Below, one piece after another: positions 44,439 through 53,096 of a stretch of 64,000 nucleotides of DNA; the first letter of the stretch is position 1, and the number at the start of each line of letters is the position of its first letter. The notes under the pieces were generated by a model, which saw nothing but the letters and a program-made list of their open reading frames with translations, was not told the DNA's origin and did no database searches. The position numbers were made by a program, and so were the translations under genes. This DNA is from Pseudomonas sp. KUIN-1. GTDB lineage: Bacteria; Pseudomonadota; Gammaproteobacteria; Pseudomonadales; Pseudomonadaceae. The DNA lies in assembly GCF_009176725.1 (NCBI RefSeq), contig NZ_AP020337.1:4037501-4101500 (forward strand), written 5' to 3'.

Positions 44439-46514
44439 ATGAGCAATGATGTTTTTGGCGGCAGGCCATTCGCCCCCCAGCCACCCGTTCCCTCGGCGCA
44501 GGAAGCAGCCGAGCGGCTGCAACTTGCCCTGGAGTCAGGGGCGGTTGTCGGTACCTGGGTGTGGGACATCATTGCCGATCAGTTGACCGGCGATGAGCGT
44601 TTTGCCCGGACCTTCGGCTTGTGCCCGAAGCTGTGCGCCAAAGGTTTGCCACTGGAACTGGTGATTGCCTCCATTCATCCTGACGATTCGGCCAGAGTCG
44701 ACAAGTCAATCGAGGAAGCGCTGCAGAGTAGCGAAACCTATCGATGCGAATACCGGGTTCTCCATGAAGACGGTATTTATCGCTGGATCGAAGCCAGCGG
44801 AAGAATCGAACGCGACAGTCGTGGCAAACCCATTCGCAGTCCGGGTGTATTGCTTGATATAGACGGCCGTCGCACTGCCGAAGACGAGCGCGACCGCCTC
44901 AACGAGTTGCTGAGAATATTCACAGCTGCCGTTCCCGGCGTTGTCTACGCCAAGGATCTCGAAGGTCGAATGCTGGTCGCCAATCGTGGCACCGCTGACC
45001 TGATCGGCAAGCCGCCCGAGTTTTTCATTGGCAAGACGGACCTGGAATTTCTGGATGATCAGGAACAGGCGCGGACGCTCATGGAAACCGACCGCCGGAT
45101 CATGCAGAGCAATGTCAGCGAACAGATCGAAGAACAGGTCAACCTGGCTGACGGCTCTGCAGCGATATGGCTCTCGACCAAAGCGCCGCTGCTCGATGCC
45201 AGCGGCGACGTGATCGGTCTGATCGGCTCCTCTATCGATGTAACCGCCAGAAAAAAAGCCGAAGAAGCGGTCAGAGAACTCAACCAGACACTCGAACAGC
45301 GCATCGAACAAGCGGTTTTCGAACGCGAGCAGATCGAAGACGCCCTGCGTCACTCGCAGAAGATGGATGCCGTCGGACAACTGACGGGGGGCATCGCCCA
45401 TGATTTCAACAACTTGCTGGCCGGCATTTCCGGCAGCCTGGAACTGATCACCAAACGCCTGGCCCAGGGCCGCGTCGGTGACGTCGACCGTTACGTGTCG
45501 GTCGCCCAGGGCGCAGTACGCCGCGCCGCATCGCTGACCCACCGCCTGCTGGCGTTCTCAAGACGCCAGACACTGTCGCCAAGAGTCACCGACGTGAACG
45601 GGTTGATTCATGACATGGAAGAGTTGATCGCGCGCACGGTCGGCCCGGAGATAGACATCAATGTCGTCGCCCATGATGACCTGTGGCCCGCGCTGATCGA
45701 TCATGCCCAGCTGGAAAGCTCGCTGCTTAACCTGTGCCTGAACGCCCGTGACGCAATGCCCAACGGCGGGCGCATTATCATCGAGACCGCCAATGCGTCC
45801 CTCGAAGAGTGCACCGACCCGGATCACGGCATTCCTGCCGGCGAGCACCTGAGCATCCGCGTGACCGACACGGGCATCGGCATGAGTCCGGACATCGCCG
45901 CCAAAGCCTTTGAACCGTTCTTCACCACCAAGGCCATCGGTGCCGGCACCGGTCTCGGGCTGTCGATGGTGTATGGCTTTGTGCGCCAGTCCGGCGGGCA
46001 GATTCGCGTCGAGTCGGTCGAAGGCCAGGGCACCAGCGTAGTCATGCACCTGCCCCGCCACACCGCTGAAAGCGCTCCGCGCCCCGTTGCGCCGGAAGTC
46101 ATCGAAGAGCCGCCGCATCACACCGGCGAAACCGTTCTGGTCGTAGACGACGAACCCTCGGTGAGGATGCTCGTCGCCGAAGTCATCAGCGGTCTGGGCT
46201 ACAACTGCCTGGAAGCGGCAGACGCACAATCGGGCTTGCAGATCCTGCAGTCGGACACACGCATCGACCTGCTGATCAGTGACATAGGCTTGCCAGGCGG
46301 CATGAACGGCCGGGAAATGGCCGATGCGGCCGGTGACTGTCGACCTGGCTTGCCGACCCTGTTCATCACCGGTTACGCCAAGACATCCGTGCTGGACGAT
46401 TGCCACCTGCGGCCTTGCACGCAAGTGCTGACCAAGCCGTTCGGGCTGGACGCGCTGGCCGGGCGAGTGACAGGTCTGATCGGCGCTGACGCGGTCGCCC
46501 GCGGGTATTCGTGA
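44439..46514 (+). CDS. PAS-containing hybrid histidine kinase (NtrB-like kinase with receiver)
   Basis: A 691-residue soluble sensor. Two PAS domains (about 25-150, PAS_3-like with HEDGIYRWIEASGRI, and about 160-275 with GVVYAKDLEGRMLVANRG), a coiled-coil, H-box GGIAHDFNNLLAGIS (His321), N-box LNLCLNARDAMPNGG, G-boxes DTGIGMSPDIAAKAFEPFFTT and GTGLGLSMVYGF, and a C-terminal receiver with Asp615 (LLISDIGLPGG) and Lys in LTKPFG. The HDFNN H-box is the class usual in Pseudomonas hybrid kinases. Start at ATG 44439 preferred over GTG three bases earlier. Followed at once by a small conserved gene. Confidence 0.9.
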   Translation: MSNDVFGGRPFAPQPPVPSAQEAAERLQLALESGAVVGTWVWDIIADQLTGDERFARTFGLCPKLCAKGLPLELVIASIHPDDSARVDKSIEEALQSSETYRCEYRVLHEDGIYRWIEASGRIERDSRGKPIRSPGVLLDIDGRRTAEDERDRLNELLRIFTAAVPGVVYAKDLEGRMLVANRGTADLIGKPPEFFIGKTDLEFLDDQEQARTLMETDRRIMQSNVSEQIEEQVNLADGSAAIWLSTKAPLLDASGDVIGLIGSSIDVTARKKAEEAVRELNQTLEQRIEQAVFEREQIEDALRHSQKMDAVGQLTGGIAHDFNNLLAGISGSLELITKRLAQGRVGDVDRYVSVAQGAVRRAASLTHRLLAFSRRQTLSPRVTDVNGLIHDMEELIARTVGPEIDINVVAHDDLWPALIDHAQLESSLLNLCLNARDAMPNGGRIIIETANASLEECTDPDHGIPAGEHLSIRVTDTGIGMSPDIAAKAFEPFFTTKAIGAGTGLGLSMVYGFVRQSGGQIRVESVEGQGTSVVMHLPRHTAESAPRPVAPEVIEEPPHHTGETVLVVDDEPSVRMLVAEVISGLGYNCLEAADAQSGLQILQSDTRIDLLISDIGLPGGMNGREMADAAGDCRPGLPTLFITGYAKTSVLDDCHLRPCTQVLTKPFGLDALAGRVTGLIGADAVARGYS

Positions 46515-46515
46515 G

Positions 46516-46839
46516 ATGAACCCGACCACGCCTGATGGTCGGTATTTCGTGGTCAAGGGGCAACTCTGGCGGTGCTCCAATCCCTCCTTGAGCGACGACG
46601 TCCGCCAGAATCTGGTGGATGAGCTGATGGCTGCACGTCGTGCAGTCAAGGCCGCCAAGGCATCCGAAGACCCCGCAGCCCTGAAGGCGGCTCGGGCCAG
46701 TGTCGACAAGGCCAAAGTTGCCCTGGGCGAGCGCGGTGAAGTCTGGTGGACCGATGGCGCTGAAGATTTCAATCGGCACAAGGTGCAAAACACGCCTTAT
46801 GCCCAGTGGTACCTCGACCTGAATCACCCTGCCATCTGA
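46516..46839 (+). CDS. Small conserved protein of unknown function
   Basis: A 107-residue soluble protein beginning MNPTTPDGRYFVVKGQLWRC and containing a helical charged middle (VDELMAARRAVKAAKAS) and the C-terminal block GERGEVWWTDGAEDFNRHKV followed by NTPYAQWY. I recognise the pattern as a widespread conserved hypothetical of proteobacteria but know no function. It starts two bases after the hybrid-kinase stop, so the two are co-translated, which is the best hint to its role. Confidence 0.8.
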   Translation: MNPTTPDGRYFVVKGQLWRCSNPSLSDDVRQNLVDELMAARRAVKAAKASEDPAALKAARASVDKAKVALGERGEVWWTDGAEDFNRHKVQNTPYAQWYLDLNHPAI

Positions 46840-47001
46840 AGCTGCCAGCCTGATTGGGGGCTGAAAGATGAAAAAATCAGGCCTTTTGTCATTTATATGA
46901 CACATGACATTCATAAACACCGATTCCCGCCGATAACCACCCCTGCTCCACCCACTACCTATGACCCCTTGCGCAATACCCCTCTAAAGGCTCATATCGG
47001 C

Positions 47002-48891
47002 ATGAGAAAATCTTTAAAATTCAGCCATAAAATTCTCTTGGCGGCGTCCCTTGTGGTGATCGCCGCATTCACGCTATTCACGTTCTATAACGACTATCTG
47101 CAGCGCAATGCGTTGCACGTGCAGCTCAAGGAGAACCTTAACCAGACGAGCGAAAGTACCGCCGGCAATATCCGTAACTGGCTTTCAGGGCGAATTCTTC
47201 TGGTAGAGAACCTGGCGGAAAACGCGTCTTCGCCTCAGTCCCCGCAAGAGCAGAATCGGGTACTCGGGCAACCCACGCTGATCGCCACCTTCATGAGCAT
47301 TTATCAGGGCAGAAGCGATGGCTCCTTCGTCACCCAGCCGCCTGATGACATGTCGGCCGACTACGACCCAAGAACCCGACCGTGGTATGTCGATGCCCTT
47401 CGCGCCGGCAAAACCATCCTGACCGAGCCGTATCTGGACGCCGTGACCAAGGGCCTGGTCGTGACCCTTGCCACACCGATCAAGGGAGACTCCGGCGTGT
47501 CCGGTGTAATTGGCGGCGACCTGAGCCTGGAAATCCTGGTGAAGATGATCAGTTCGCTGCGACTGCACGGCGACGGATACGCGTTTCTGGTCGACGCGAA
47601 TGGCCGCATCCTGGTCCATCCGGACACCTCACTGGTGATGAAGACGCTGGCCGAAGTCTACCCGGCGAATACGCCCAGGCTGTCGCAAGACCTGAGTGAA
47701 AGCGAGTATGCCGGCAAGACCCAGATCCTGACCTTCGCTCACGTAGACGGCCTGCCCTCGGTCAACTGGTACATCGGCGTAGCGATGGATAAAGACATCG
47801 CCTACGCGGCCCTGGGCGAGTTCAGAAACTCGGCCATCGTGGCCACTGTGATTGCTGTGGTGCTGATCATCCTGCTGCTGGGCATGCTCCTGAGTGTCCT
47901 GCTGCGCCCACTGAACCTGATGGGCCGCGCCATGCACGATATCGCTGCCGGCGAAGGTGACCTGACCAAGCGCCTGGTCATCGAGAGCCAGGACGAGTTC
48001 GGGCATCTGGGCAATGGTTTCAACCTCTTTGTAGAGCGAATCCATGACTCGATGCGTGAAGTCGCCTCCTCCACCGTGCAGCTCAATGAAGTTGCCCTGC
48101 GGGTACTGAATGCATCCAACTCGTCGATGCTCAACTCCGATCAACAGTCCCACCGCACCAACAGCGTCGCCGCAGCCATCAATGAGCTGGGCGCCGCAAC
48201 GCAGGAGATCGCCCAGAATGCCGCGCGCGCCTCGGGTCACTCCAGCGATGCACGAACGCTGGCGTCGGACGGGCAGGACGTGGTCGGGCAGAACATCGAG
48301 GCCATGAGCCGTCTTTCCAAGCGCATCAGCAGCGCAAGCGGGCAGATCGAAACGCTGAACACCAAGACAGCCAACATCGGCCAGATCCTCGACGTGATTA
48401 CCGGCATCTCGCAGCAGACCAATCTACTGGCCCTCAATGCGGCCATCGAGGCCGCGCGTGCAGGTGAAGCCGGCAGAGGGTTTGCCGTGGTTGCCGACGA
48501 AGTCCGCAGCCTGGCGCACCGAACGCAGGAATCGGCGAGTCAGGTGCAGGAGATGATCGAGCAGCTGCAATCCGGTGCCCGTGAAGCCGTGTCGATCATG
48601 AACGACAGCCAGCGCGAGAGCGTTGAAACGGTCGGCATTGCCAACAAGGCCGTTGCAAGCCTTGAGCACGTGACCGAACGCATTGGCGAAATCGATGGCA
48701 TGAACCAGTCGGTCGCTGCAGCCACCGAAGAGCAGACCGCCGTCGTGGAAGCGATCAACATGGACATCACCGAGATCAATACGCTGAACCAGCAAGGCGT
48801 AGAGAACCTGAACGCGACCCTGCGCGCGTGCACTGACCTTGAACAGCAGTCCACCCGACTGACGCAGTTGGTGGGCAGTTTCAGGATCTGA
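47002..48891 (+). CDS. Methyl-accepting chemotaxis protein with amino-acid-sensing dCache domain
   Basis: A 629-residue chemoreceptor: membrane helix 1 near 9-28, a periplasmic dCache_1 domain, membrane helix 2 near 277-300, HAMP, and a long cytoplasmic signalling coil with the hairpin tip GISQQTNLLALNAAIEAARAGEAGRGFAVVADEVR. The ligand site has the amino-acid motif seen in PctA-type receptors: YDPRTRPWYVDA, then EPYLDA and GGDLSL. So it probably senses amino acids (free or a subset). AAGG precedes the ATG; an earlier in-frame start 35 codons upstream lacks a ribosome site and would bury the first helix. Confidence 0.92.
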   Translation: MRKSLKFSHKILLAASLVVIAAFTLFTFYNDYLQRNALHVQLKENLNQTSESTAGNIRNWLSGRILLVENLAENASSPQSPQEQNRVLGQPTLIATFMSIYQGRSDGSFVTQPPDDMSADYDPRTRPWYVDALRAGKTILTEPYLDAVTKGLVVTLATPIKGDSGVSGVIGGDLSLEILVKMISSLRLHGDGYAFLVDANGRILVHPDTSLVMKTLAEVYPANTPRLSQDLSESEYAGKTQILTFAHVDGLPSVNWYIGVAMDKDIAYAALGEFRNSAIVATVIAVVLIILLLGMLLSVLLRPLNLMGRAMHDIAAGEGDLTKRLVIESQDEFGHLGNGFNLFVERIHDSMREVASSTVQLNEVALRVLNASNSSMLNSDQQSHRTNSVAAAINELGAATQEIAQNAARASGHSSDARTLASDGQDVVGQNIEAMSRLSKRISSASGQIETLNTKTANIGQILDVITGISQQTNLLALNAAIEAARAGEAGRGFAVVADEVRSLAHRTQESASQVQEMIEQLQSGAREAVSIMNDSQRESVETVGIANKAVASLEHVTERIGEIDGMNQSVAAATEEQTAVVEAINMDITEINTLNQQGVENLNATLRACTDLEQQSTRLTQLVGSFRI

Positions 48892-48898
48892 TGTGCCA

Positions 48899-48931
48899 AG
48901 GCCGCTGCCGGGAAGCGTTCGGCAGCGGCCT
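48899..48931 (+). terminator. Hairpin after the chemoreceptor gene
   Basis: A 12-bp perfect stem AGGCCGCTGCCG / CGGCAGCGGCCT with a 9-base loop, eight bases past the stop codon. The trailing sequence is only weakly T-rich. Confidence 0.7.
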
Positions 48932-49008
48932 GCCTTGCATAAATATCGGGGAATAGCGCCAGTCTCTCGTTTTGGCGGTATGGTTACGCTTTCGTACGAG
49001 GGTGATCC

Positions 49009-49803
49009 ATGGCCGTCCAAAACCCCAACAGTTCTCAAAAGCACCTGGCGGTGCTGATCGATGCCGACAATGCGCCAGCAGCTATCGTAGAAGGTCTTTT
49101 CGAAGAGATCGCCAAATATGGCGTGGCCAGCGTCAAGCGCATCTATGGTGACTGGACCGGCCCGCAGCTCGGCGGCTGGAAGAAAGTTCTGCTCGACTAC
49201 TCCATCCAGCCCATCCAGCAATTCGCCTACACCAAAGGCAAGAATGCGACTGACAGCTCATTGATCATCGACGCGATGGACTTGCTCTACACGCGTCGTT
49301 TCGACGGGTTCTGCCTGGTGTCCAGCGACAGTGACTTCACACGCCTGGCCTCGCGCCTGCGTGAGGAAGGTCTGACCGTTTATGGCTTTGGCGAAGAAAA
49401 GACACCCAAACCCTTCGTGGCGGCCTGCGACAAGTTCATCTACATCGAATTGCTTCGCGAAGAGATCGCCGTACCCGCCAGCGCAGACCCTGCATCGGAC
49501 GCCACCGCACCTGCAGACAACGTCAAATCCGTTGCCGCCGAGCCGAGCAAGAAGCCCAAGGCCCCAGTGGCTTTCATTGCGAAAATCATGGACGACATCG
49601 CTGATGAAGACGGTTGGGCGCACTTGAGCGCTCTGGGCACAAACATCACCAAACTGCGGCCGGAGTTCGATCCTCGTACCCATGGCTACAAGAAACTGAG
49701 CGATTTGATCAAAGGCTATCCACAAACGTTCGAGCTACAGGCCCGTGCGGCCTCTGGCGGAACAGCAGTGCTTTATGCGCGGCATAAGCTGCAGGGCAAG
49801 TGA
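49009..49803 (+). CDS. NYN-domain ribonuclease-like protein with C-terminal OST-HTH/LOTUS domain
   Basis: A 264-residue protein. Residues 12-150 form a PIN-like NYN domain with the acidic metal-site motifs VLIDADNAP (Asp18, Asp20), TDSSLIIDAMDLL and SSDSDFTRLA. A linker rich in Ala/Pro/Lys leads to a LOTUS-type RNA-binding domain (about 185-260: SALGTNITKLRPEFDPRTHGYKKLSDLIKGYP). The combination is common in bacteria and is predicted to cut or bind RNA, but the target is unknown. Its last 31 bp overlap the 3' end of a convergent small gene. Confidence 0.88.
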   Translation: MAVQNPNSSQKHLAVLIDADNAPAAIVEGLFEEIAKYGVASVKRIYGDWTGPQLGGWKKVLLDYSIQPIQQFAYTKGKNATDSSLIIDAMDLLYTRRFDGFCLVSSDSDFTRLASRLREEGLTVYGFGEEKTPKPFVAACDKFIYIELLREEIAVPASADPASDATAPADNVKSVAAEPSKKPKAPVAFIAKIMDDIADEDGWAHLSALGTNITKLRPEFDPRTHGYKKLSDLIKGYPQTFELQARAASGGTAVLYARHKLQGK

Positions 49804-50192
49804 GGTTTGTCATTCCTGGGCTGACAGTTGCGACTGTCAGTTCTTTCCTGACGCTGTAGCTGGGACGGCACCGTCGAACACATGTAAAAAAGGTCAGCCT
49901 GAAAACGCCGGTATTCCAGTACGGCCGCACCTGTTTCGGTAACACCAAGAACAATGTGCTGGACATAGGGAAACGAGATGTCGTGATCCAGCACAGCGGC
50001 TGAAACCAGCAGTCCCTCTTTGACCAGCTCATCAATCATGGCCATAAAATCCCCGGCCGCCGGAACGTCTGATTGAAGACGTATCAGCGCGAGATAAATT
50101 TGCCCAGACGTCAACTTTCCAGGGCGAACGAAGTTGGCGCTGCGGACGATTTCAAGCACCGCCAATTCATCGGAAAAATTATTAAAACCCAT
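49773..50192 (-). CDS. Small hypothetical protein, convergent and overlapping with the NYN gene
   Basis: A 139-residue protein I do not recognise. The N-terminal 95 residues look like a compact, winged-helix-like fold (VLEIVRSANFVRPGKLTSGQIYLALIRL, then MIDELVKEGLLVSA and VTETGAAVLEYRRF), so a small DNA-binding regulator is possible. The C-terminal tail (from about residue 105) is low-complexity and Cys/Arg-rich and falls in the overlap with the NYN gene. A strong ribosome site, GGAGG five bases before ATG, supports that it is translated. Confidence 0.65.
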   Translation of the reverse strand: MGFNNFSDELAVLEIVRSANFVRPGKLTSGQIYLALIRLQSDVPAAGDFMAMIDELVKEGLLVSAAVLDHDISFPYVQHIVLGVTETGAAVLEYRRFQADLFYMCSTVPSQLQRQERTDSRNCQPRNDKPHLPCSLCRA

Positions 50193-50409
50193 AGCGGCCT
50201 CCAGCTTCTGAAGACGCTGACCCGCCTGCCCGGCTACGTCAGGACTTTTAAAAGAAGCTCAGCTCGTGATGAGCGGAAACGCATCTGGCTTCCGTTATTC
50301 ATCTTGCAATTAAACGAGCCAGGTCCAACTGGCACATACGGATTTCATGAAGCTGCGTGTAGACGCTTTAGAGTGGAATCGTTGGAAAGGCCATCCGTTG
50401 CGGATGCCG

Positions 50410-51273
50410 TTAACGATGATCCGGTTTCAGAAACTTCATCACTTCGTCTATCACCGATGGATGATCAATCAACCGATTGTGGCCAAGCCCTTCAGTAGTA
50501 AACAGACGCGCCCCCGGCCATAGTTCTGCAAAACGAGCGCCCTTTTCCCACGGTGTTTCGCGGTCACGGCGGTCATGAATGATCAGGGCGGGACGATCAA
50601 GCAGCGGCAGTCGCGAAGTGGCGTCGTAGTCTGCAAAGCGGCGACCGGTCAGCGAATGCAGGACGGCCTCGAAAGGTTTGAATACTTTGTGGGCAACACC
50701 GACTGAATCGAACTGTTGAAATACGCTGTCCGTAGGTGCCAGGAGCGGCGCAATCAGGATAAAACGCTCGGGGCGCCACGACTGTTCCTGAGCGAAAACA
50801 ATCGATGAAGCGCCGAGTGAATGCGCTATCACCGCCGAAGGCTTTCCGAAATGGCGTCCCACGTGCTGCTGCACAGCCACGAACTGGGTCATATGACTGA
50901 TGCTGCCCGCGCTCAACCCGTGCGCGGGCTGATCGAACCCCACCACGGCGTAGCCCATGGAGCGCAGTAACGGCACCCATCCGATAAACCGCATCGCGTA
51001 ACTTGACCAGCCGTGGGCCAGCAACACATATGGCTGGCTGGAGGGATCGCCCCAGACATAGGTGGCAATTCTGATGCCGTCCAGTTCAAGGCTACCGGTT
51101 TGCACATCCGTCGCTGTACTCAGAATGTCAGCAGCCTTGGCACGTCCGGACGCCTGCGGAGTCACAAAACGTCGAGCGAGATATCTTCCAGTGATGCCCG
51201 GTAGAATACGGCTGATCAGCGTGAACGTGCCGCGCAGCGTCAATAGTCGAAGCCTCTTGATGATGTCGCTCAT
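50410..51273 (-). CDS. Alpha/beta-hydrolase
   Basis: A 287-residue alpha/beta-hydrolase: oxyanion motif HGWSS (87-91), nucleophile Ser152 in IAHSLGASS, candidate acid Asp in IIHDRRDRETPW and catalytic His near residue 263 in EGLGHNRL. An N-terminal amphipathic/hydrophobic helix (LRGTFTLISRILPGITGRYLARRF) suggests membrane association. GGGGAA precedes the ATG. Divergent from a TetR gene with a perfect 29-bp palindrome in between, so it is very likely repressed by that regulator. The substrate is unknown. Confidence 0.87.
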   Translation of the reverse strand: MSDIIKRLRLLTLRGTFTLISRILPGITGRYLARRFVTPQASGRAKAADILSTATDVQTGSLELDGIRIATYVWGDPSSQPYVLLAHGWSSYAMRFIGWVPLLRSMGYAVVGFDQPAHGLSAGSISHMTQFVAVQQHVGRHFGKPSAVIAHSLGASSIVFAQEQSWRPERFILIAPLLAPTDSVFQQFDSVGVAHKVFKPFEAVLHSLTGRRFADYDATSRLPLLDRPALIIHDRRDRETPWEKGARFAELWPGARLFTTEGLGHNRLIDHPSVIDEVMKFLKPDHR

Positions 51274-51316
51274 CGGTGTTCCCCACGCCCGTCAGATGAT
51301 CTGGCGCCATTAGAAC

Positions 51317-51345
51317 AGCCTATCTTGTCACTGACAAGATAGGCT
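51317..51345. promoter_or_regulatory. Perfect TetR-type operator, 14-bp arms
   Basis: AGCCTATCTTGTCA-C-TGACAAGATAGGCT, fully symmetric about one base, halfway between the divergent hydrolase and TetR starts. The TGTCA-N-TGACA centre is typical of TetR-family sites. It can control both genes. Confidence 0.85.
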
Positions 51346-51390
51346 GGGCCGACGGGAATATAACTTTTGTTTCATGATAGGGAGCCTTAC

Positions 51391-51993
51391 ATGTCGACTT
51401 CAGACACCCCGCGGACCTACCACCACGGCAATCTGCCTGCCGTTCTGCGTCAGGCCGCCTGGGATATCGTGGGGGAAGCGGGAGTGCGCGGGATGTCACT
51501 GCGCGAGTGCGCCAGACGGGCGAATGTCTCTCACGCCGCTCCCGCTCACCATTTCGGCTCTCTGGAAAATCTGCTGGCAGAGGTGGTGGCCGATGGATAT
51601 GAGCGCATGGCCGACGTCATCATTGCCGTCCAACAGGAACTTGACGACACCCTCCTGGGTTGCGGCATTGGTTATGTAAGTTTCGCCAAAAGTTACCCGG
51701 AGCACTTCCGATTGATGTTTGGCGCGGGTGTAAACCGCACGTTACCCAGGCTGCTTAAATCGGGTGAACGTACGCTGCAAGTGCTCCGCCAGTCGATACG
51801 CAACGCCTGGGTAGCGAAATACGGTAGCGAGCCCGAGCCGGAGCTGCTTGAACAGCGCACCTTCCTCGCCTGGAGCACCGCACATGGTTACGCGTCCCTG
51901 ATAATCGACAGAAAGGCGGATCAATTCCCTATTCCCTCTGCCGAGTCGATATTCCAGTTGGTGAAACGCTCCGTGCTTACGCCGTCAGACTGA
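51391..51993 (+). CDS. TetR-family transcriptional regulator
   Basis: A 200-residue regulator: N-terminal helix-turn-helix (RTYHHGNLPAVLRQAAWDIVGEAGVRGMSLRECARRANVSHAAPAHHFGSLENLLAEV) and a C-terminal ligand domain of the TetR_C_13-like type (YVSFAKSYPEHFRLMFG). The start MSTSDTPRTY is set by GGGAG upstream. Expected to bind the palindrome at 51317-51345 and repress itself and the hydrolase. Confidence 0.9.
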   Translation: MSTSDTPRTYHHGNLPAVLRQAAWDIVGEAGVRGMSLRECARRANVSHAAPAHHFGSLENLLAEVVADGYERMADVIIAVQQELDDTLLGCGIGYVSFAKSYPEHFRLMFGAGVNRTLPRLLKSGERTLQVLRQSIRNAWVAKYGSEPEPELLEQRTFLAWSTAHGYASLIIDRKADQFPIPSAESIFQLVKRSVLTPSD

Positions 51994-52155
51994 AAACAGG
52001 CGTACTGACTCCACCTGATCGACACACAACCGCCGTCGTGACTGCGCTTGCGCAGAAGCGGTTTCGACGGTGTGCATGCAATTTGCCAGGACGTCTTCCG
52101 ATGATGCTCTCCACATCCCCTTCCGAAAACTGCGCTCGATCGGCATCGAGCGTTT

Positions 52156-52175
52156 TTGATGTCGATCAACATCAA
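52156..52175. promoter_or_regulatory. Operator-like inverted repeat upstream of the first SDR gene
   Basis: TTGATGT-CGATCA-ACATCAA, 7-bp arms about 6 bases, lying directly upstream of a sigma-70-like promoter. The regulator is unknown; the nearby TetR is a candidate but its own palindrome has a different sequence. Confidence 0.5.
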
Positions 52176-52179
52176 TACG

Positions 52180-52207
52180 TTGACATTTTAGATTTCGATC
52201 GTAATCA
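52180..52207 (+). promoter_or_regulatory. Sigma-70-like promoter of the SDR/MDR genes
   Basis: TTGACA at 52180-52185, a 16-bp spacer, then TAATCA at 52202-52207, about 40 bases before the SDR start. The -35 is consensus, the -10 is moderate. Confidence 0.5.
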
Positions 52208-52248
52208 TAAGTGCGACTTCCTCAACGCACTTTACGAGTACATCCTCC

Positions 52249-53037
52249 ATGACAACGCCATCCACTGTTCTCATTACCGGTGCCTCCAGCGGCATCGGCG
52301 CGGTATATGCCGAACGATTTGCCCGTCGCGGTCACAATCTCGTGACAGTCGCTCGTGACAAGGCACGTCTTGATGCCCTGGCGGCGCGCCTTCGTGAAGA
52401 AAACGGCGTTGCCGTTGAAGTCATTCAGGCTGACTTGACTCGATCTGCCGACCTCACGGCTCTGGAAACCCGTCTGCGTGAGGACACCAACATCGATGTG
52501 CTGATCAACAACGCTGGCATTGCTCAATCCGGAGGGTTCGTTCAACAGAACGCCGAGTCCATCGACAAGCTTGTCGCACTCAATATCGTCGCCCTGACAC
52601 GCCTTGCGGCCGCCGTGGCCCCGCGTTTCGCGCAGTCCGGCTCAGGCTCGATCGTCAACCTCGGATCGGTGGTGGGCCTTGCGCCAGAGTTCGGCATGTC
52701 GGTCTACGGTGCGACCAAGGCCTATGTGCTGTTCCTTTCCCAGGGAATGAACGTGGAACTGGCGCCCAAGGGCGTATACGTCCAGGCGGTGCTCCCGGCG
52801 GCCACCCGTACCGAAATCTGGGAGCGCGCGGGAATCGATCTGAACACTATTGCAGAGGTGATGGACGTCGACGAACTGGTTGATGCGGCACTGGTGGGCT
52901 ACGACCGCCGCGAACAGGTGACCATTCCGCCGCTGCATGTGGCGGGTCGTTGGGACTCGCTGGATGAGGCGCGGCAAGGGCTGTTGTCGGACATTCGACA
53001 GGCCCAGGCAGCCGAGCGCTATCGCCCGCAAGCCTGA
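52249..53037 (+). CDS. Short-chain dehydrogenase/reductase
   Basis: A 262-residue classical SDR: cofactor loop TGASSGIG (10-17), NNAG (87-90) and catalytic Ser140, Tyr153, Lys157 (SVYGATKAYV). Close in pattern to the DltE/oxidoreductase group that acts on unknown aldehydes or ketones. First gene of a run of three redox genes on the plus strand (SDR, MDR, SDR) in about 2.7 kb. Ribosome site weak. Confidence 0.88.
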   Translation: MTTPSTVLITGASSGIGAVYAERFARRGHNLVTVARDKARLDALAARLREENGVAVEVIQADLTRSADLTALETRLREDTNIDVLINNAGIAQSGGFVQQNAESIDKLVALNIVALTRLAAAVAPRFAQSGSGSIVNLGSVVGLAPEFGMSVYGATKAYVLFLSQGMNVELAPKGVYVQAVLPAATRTEIWERAGIDLNTIAEVMDVDELVDAALVGYDRREQVTIPPLHVAGRWDSLDEARQGLLSDIRQAQAAERYRPQA

Positions 53038-53096
53038 AGCGGATCAAGCCGTGGCAGGCGTCCATCCTTGTTCGACGACACTGGAATCAGAGCGTC

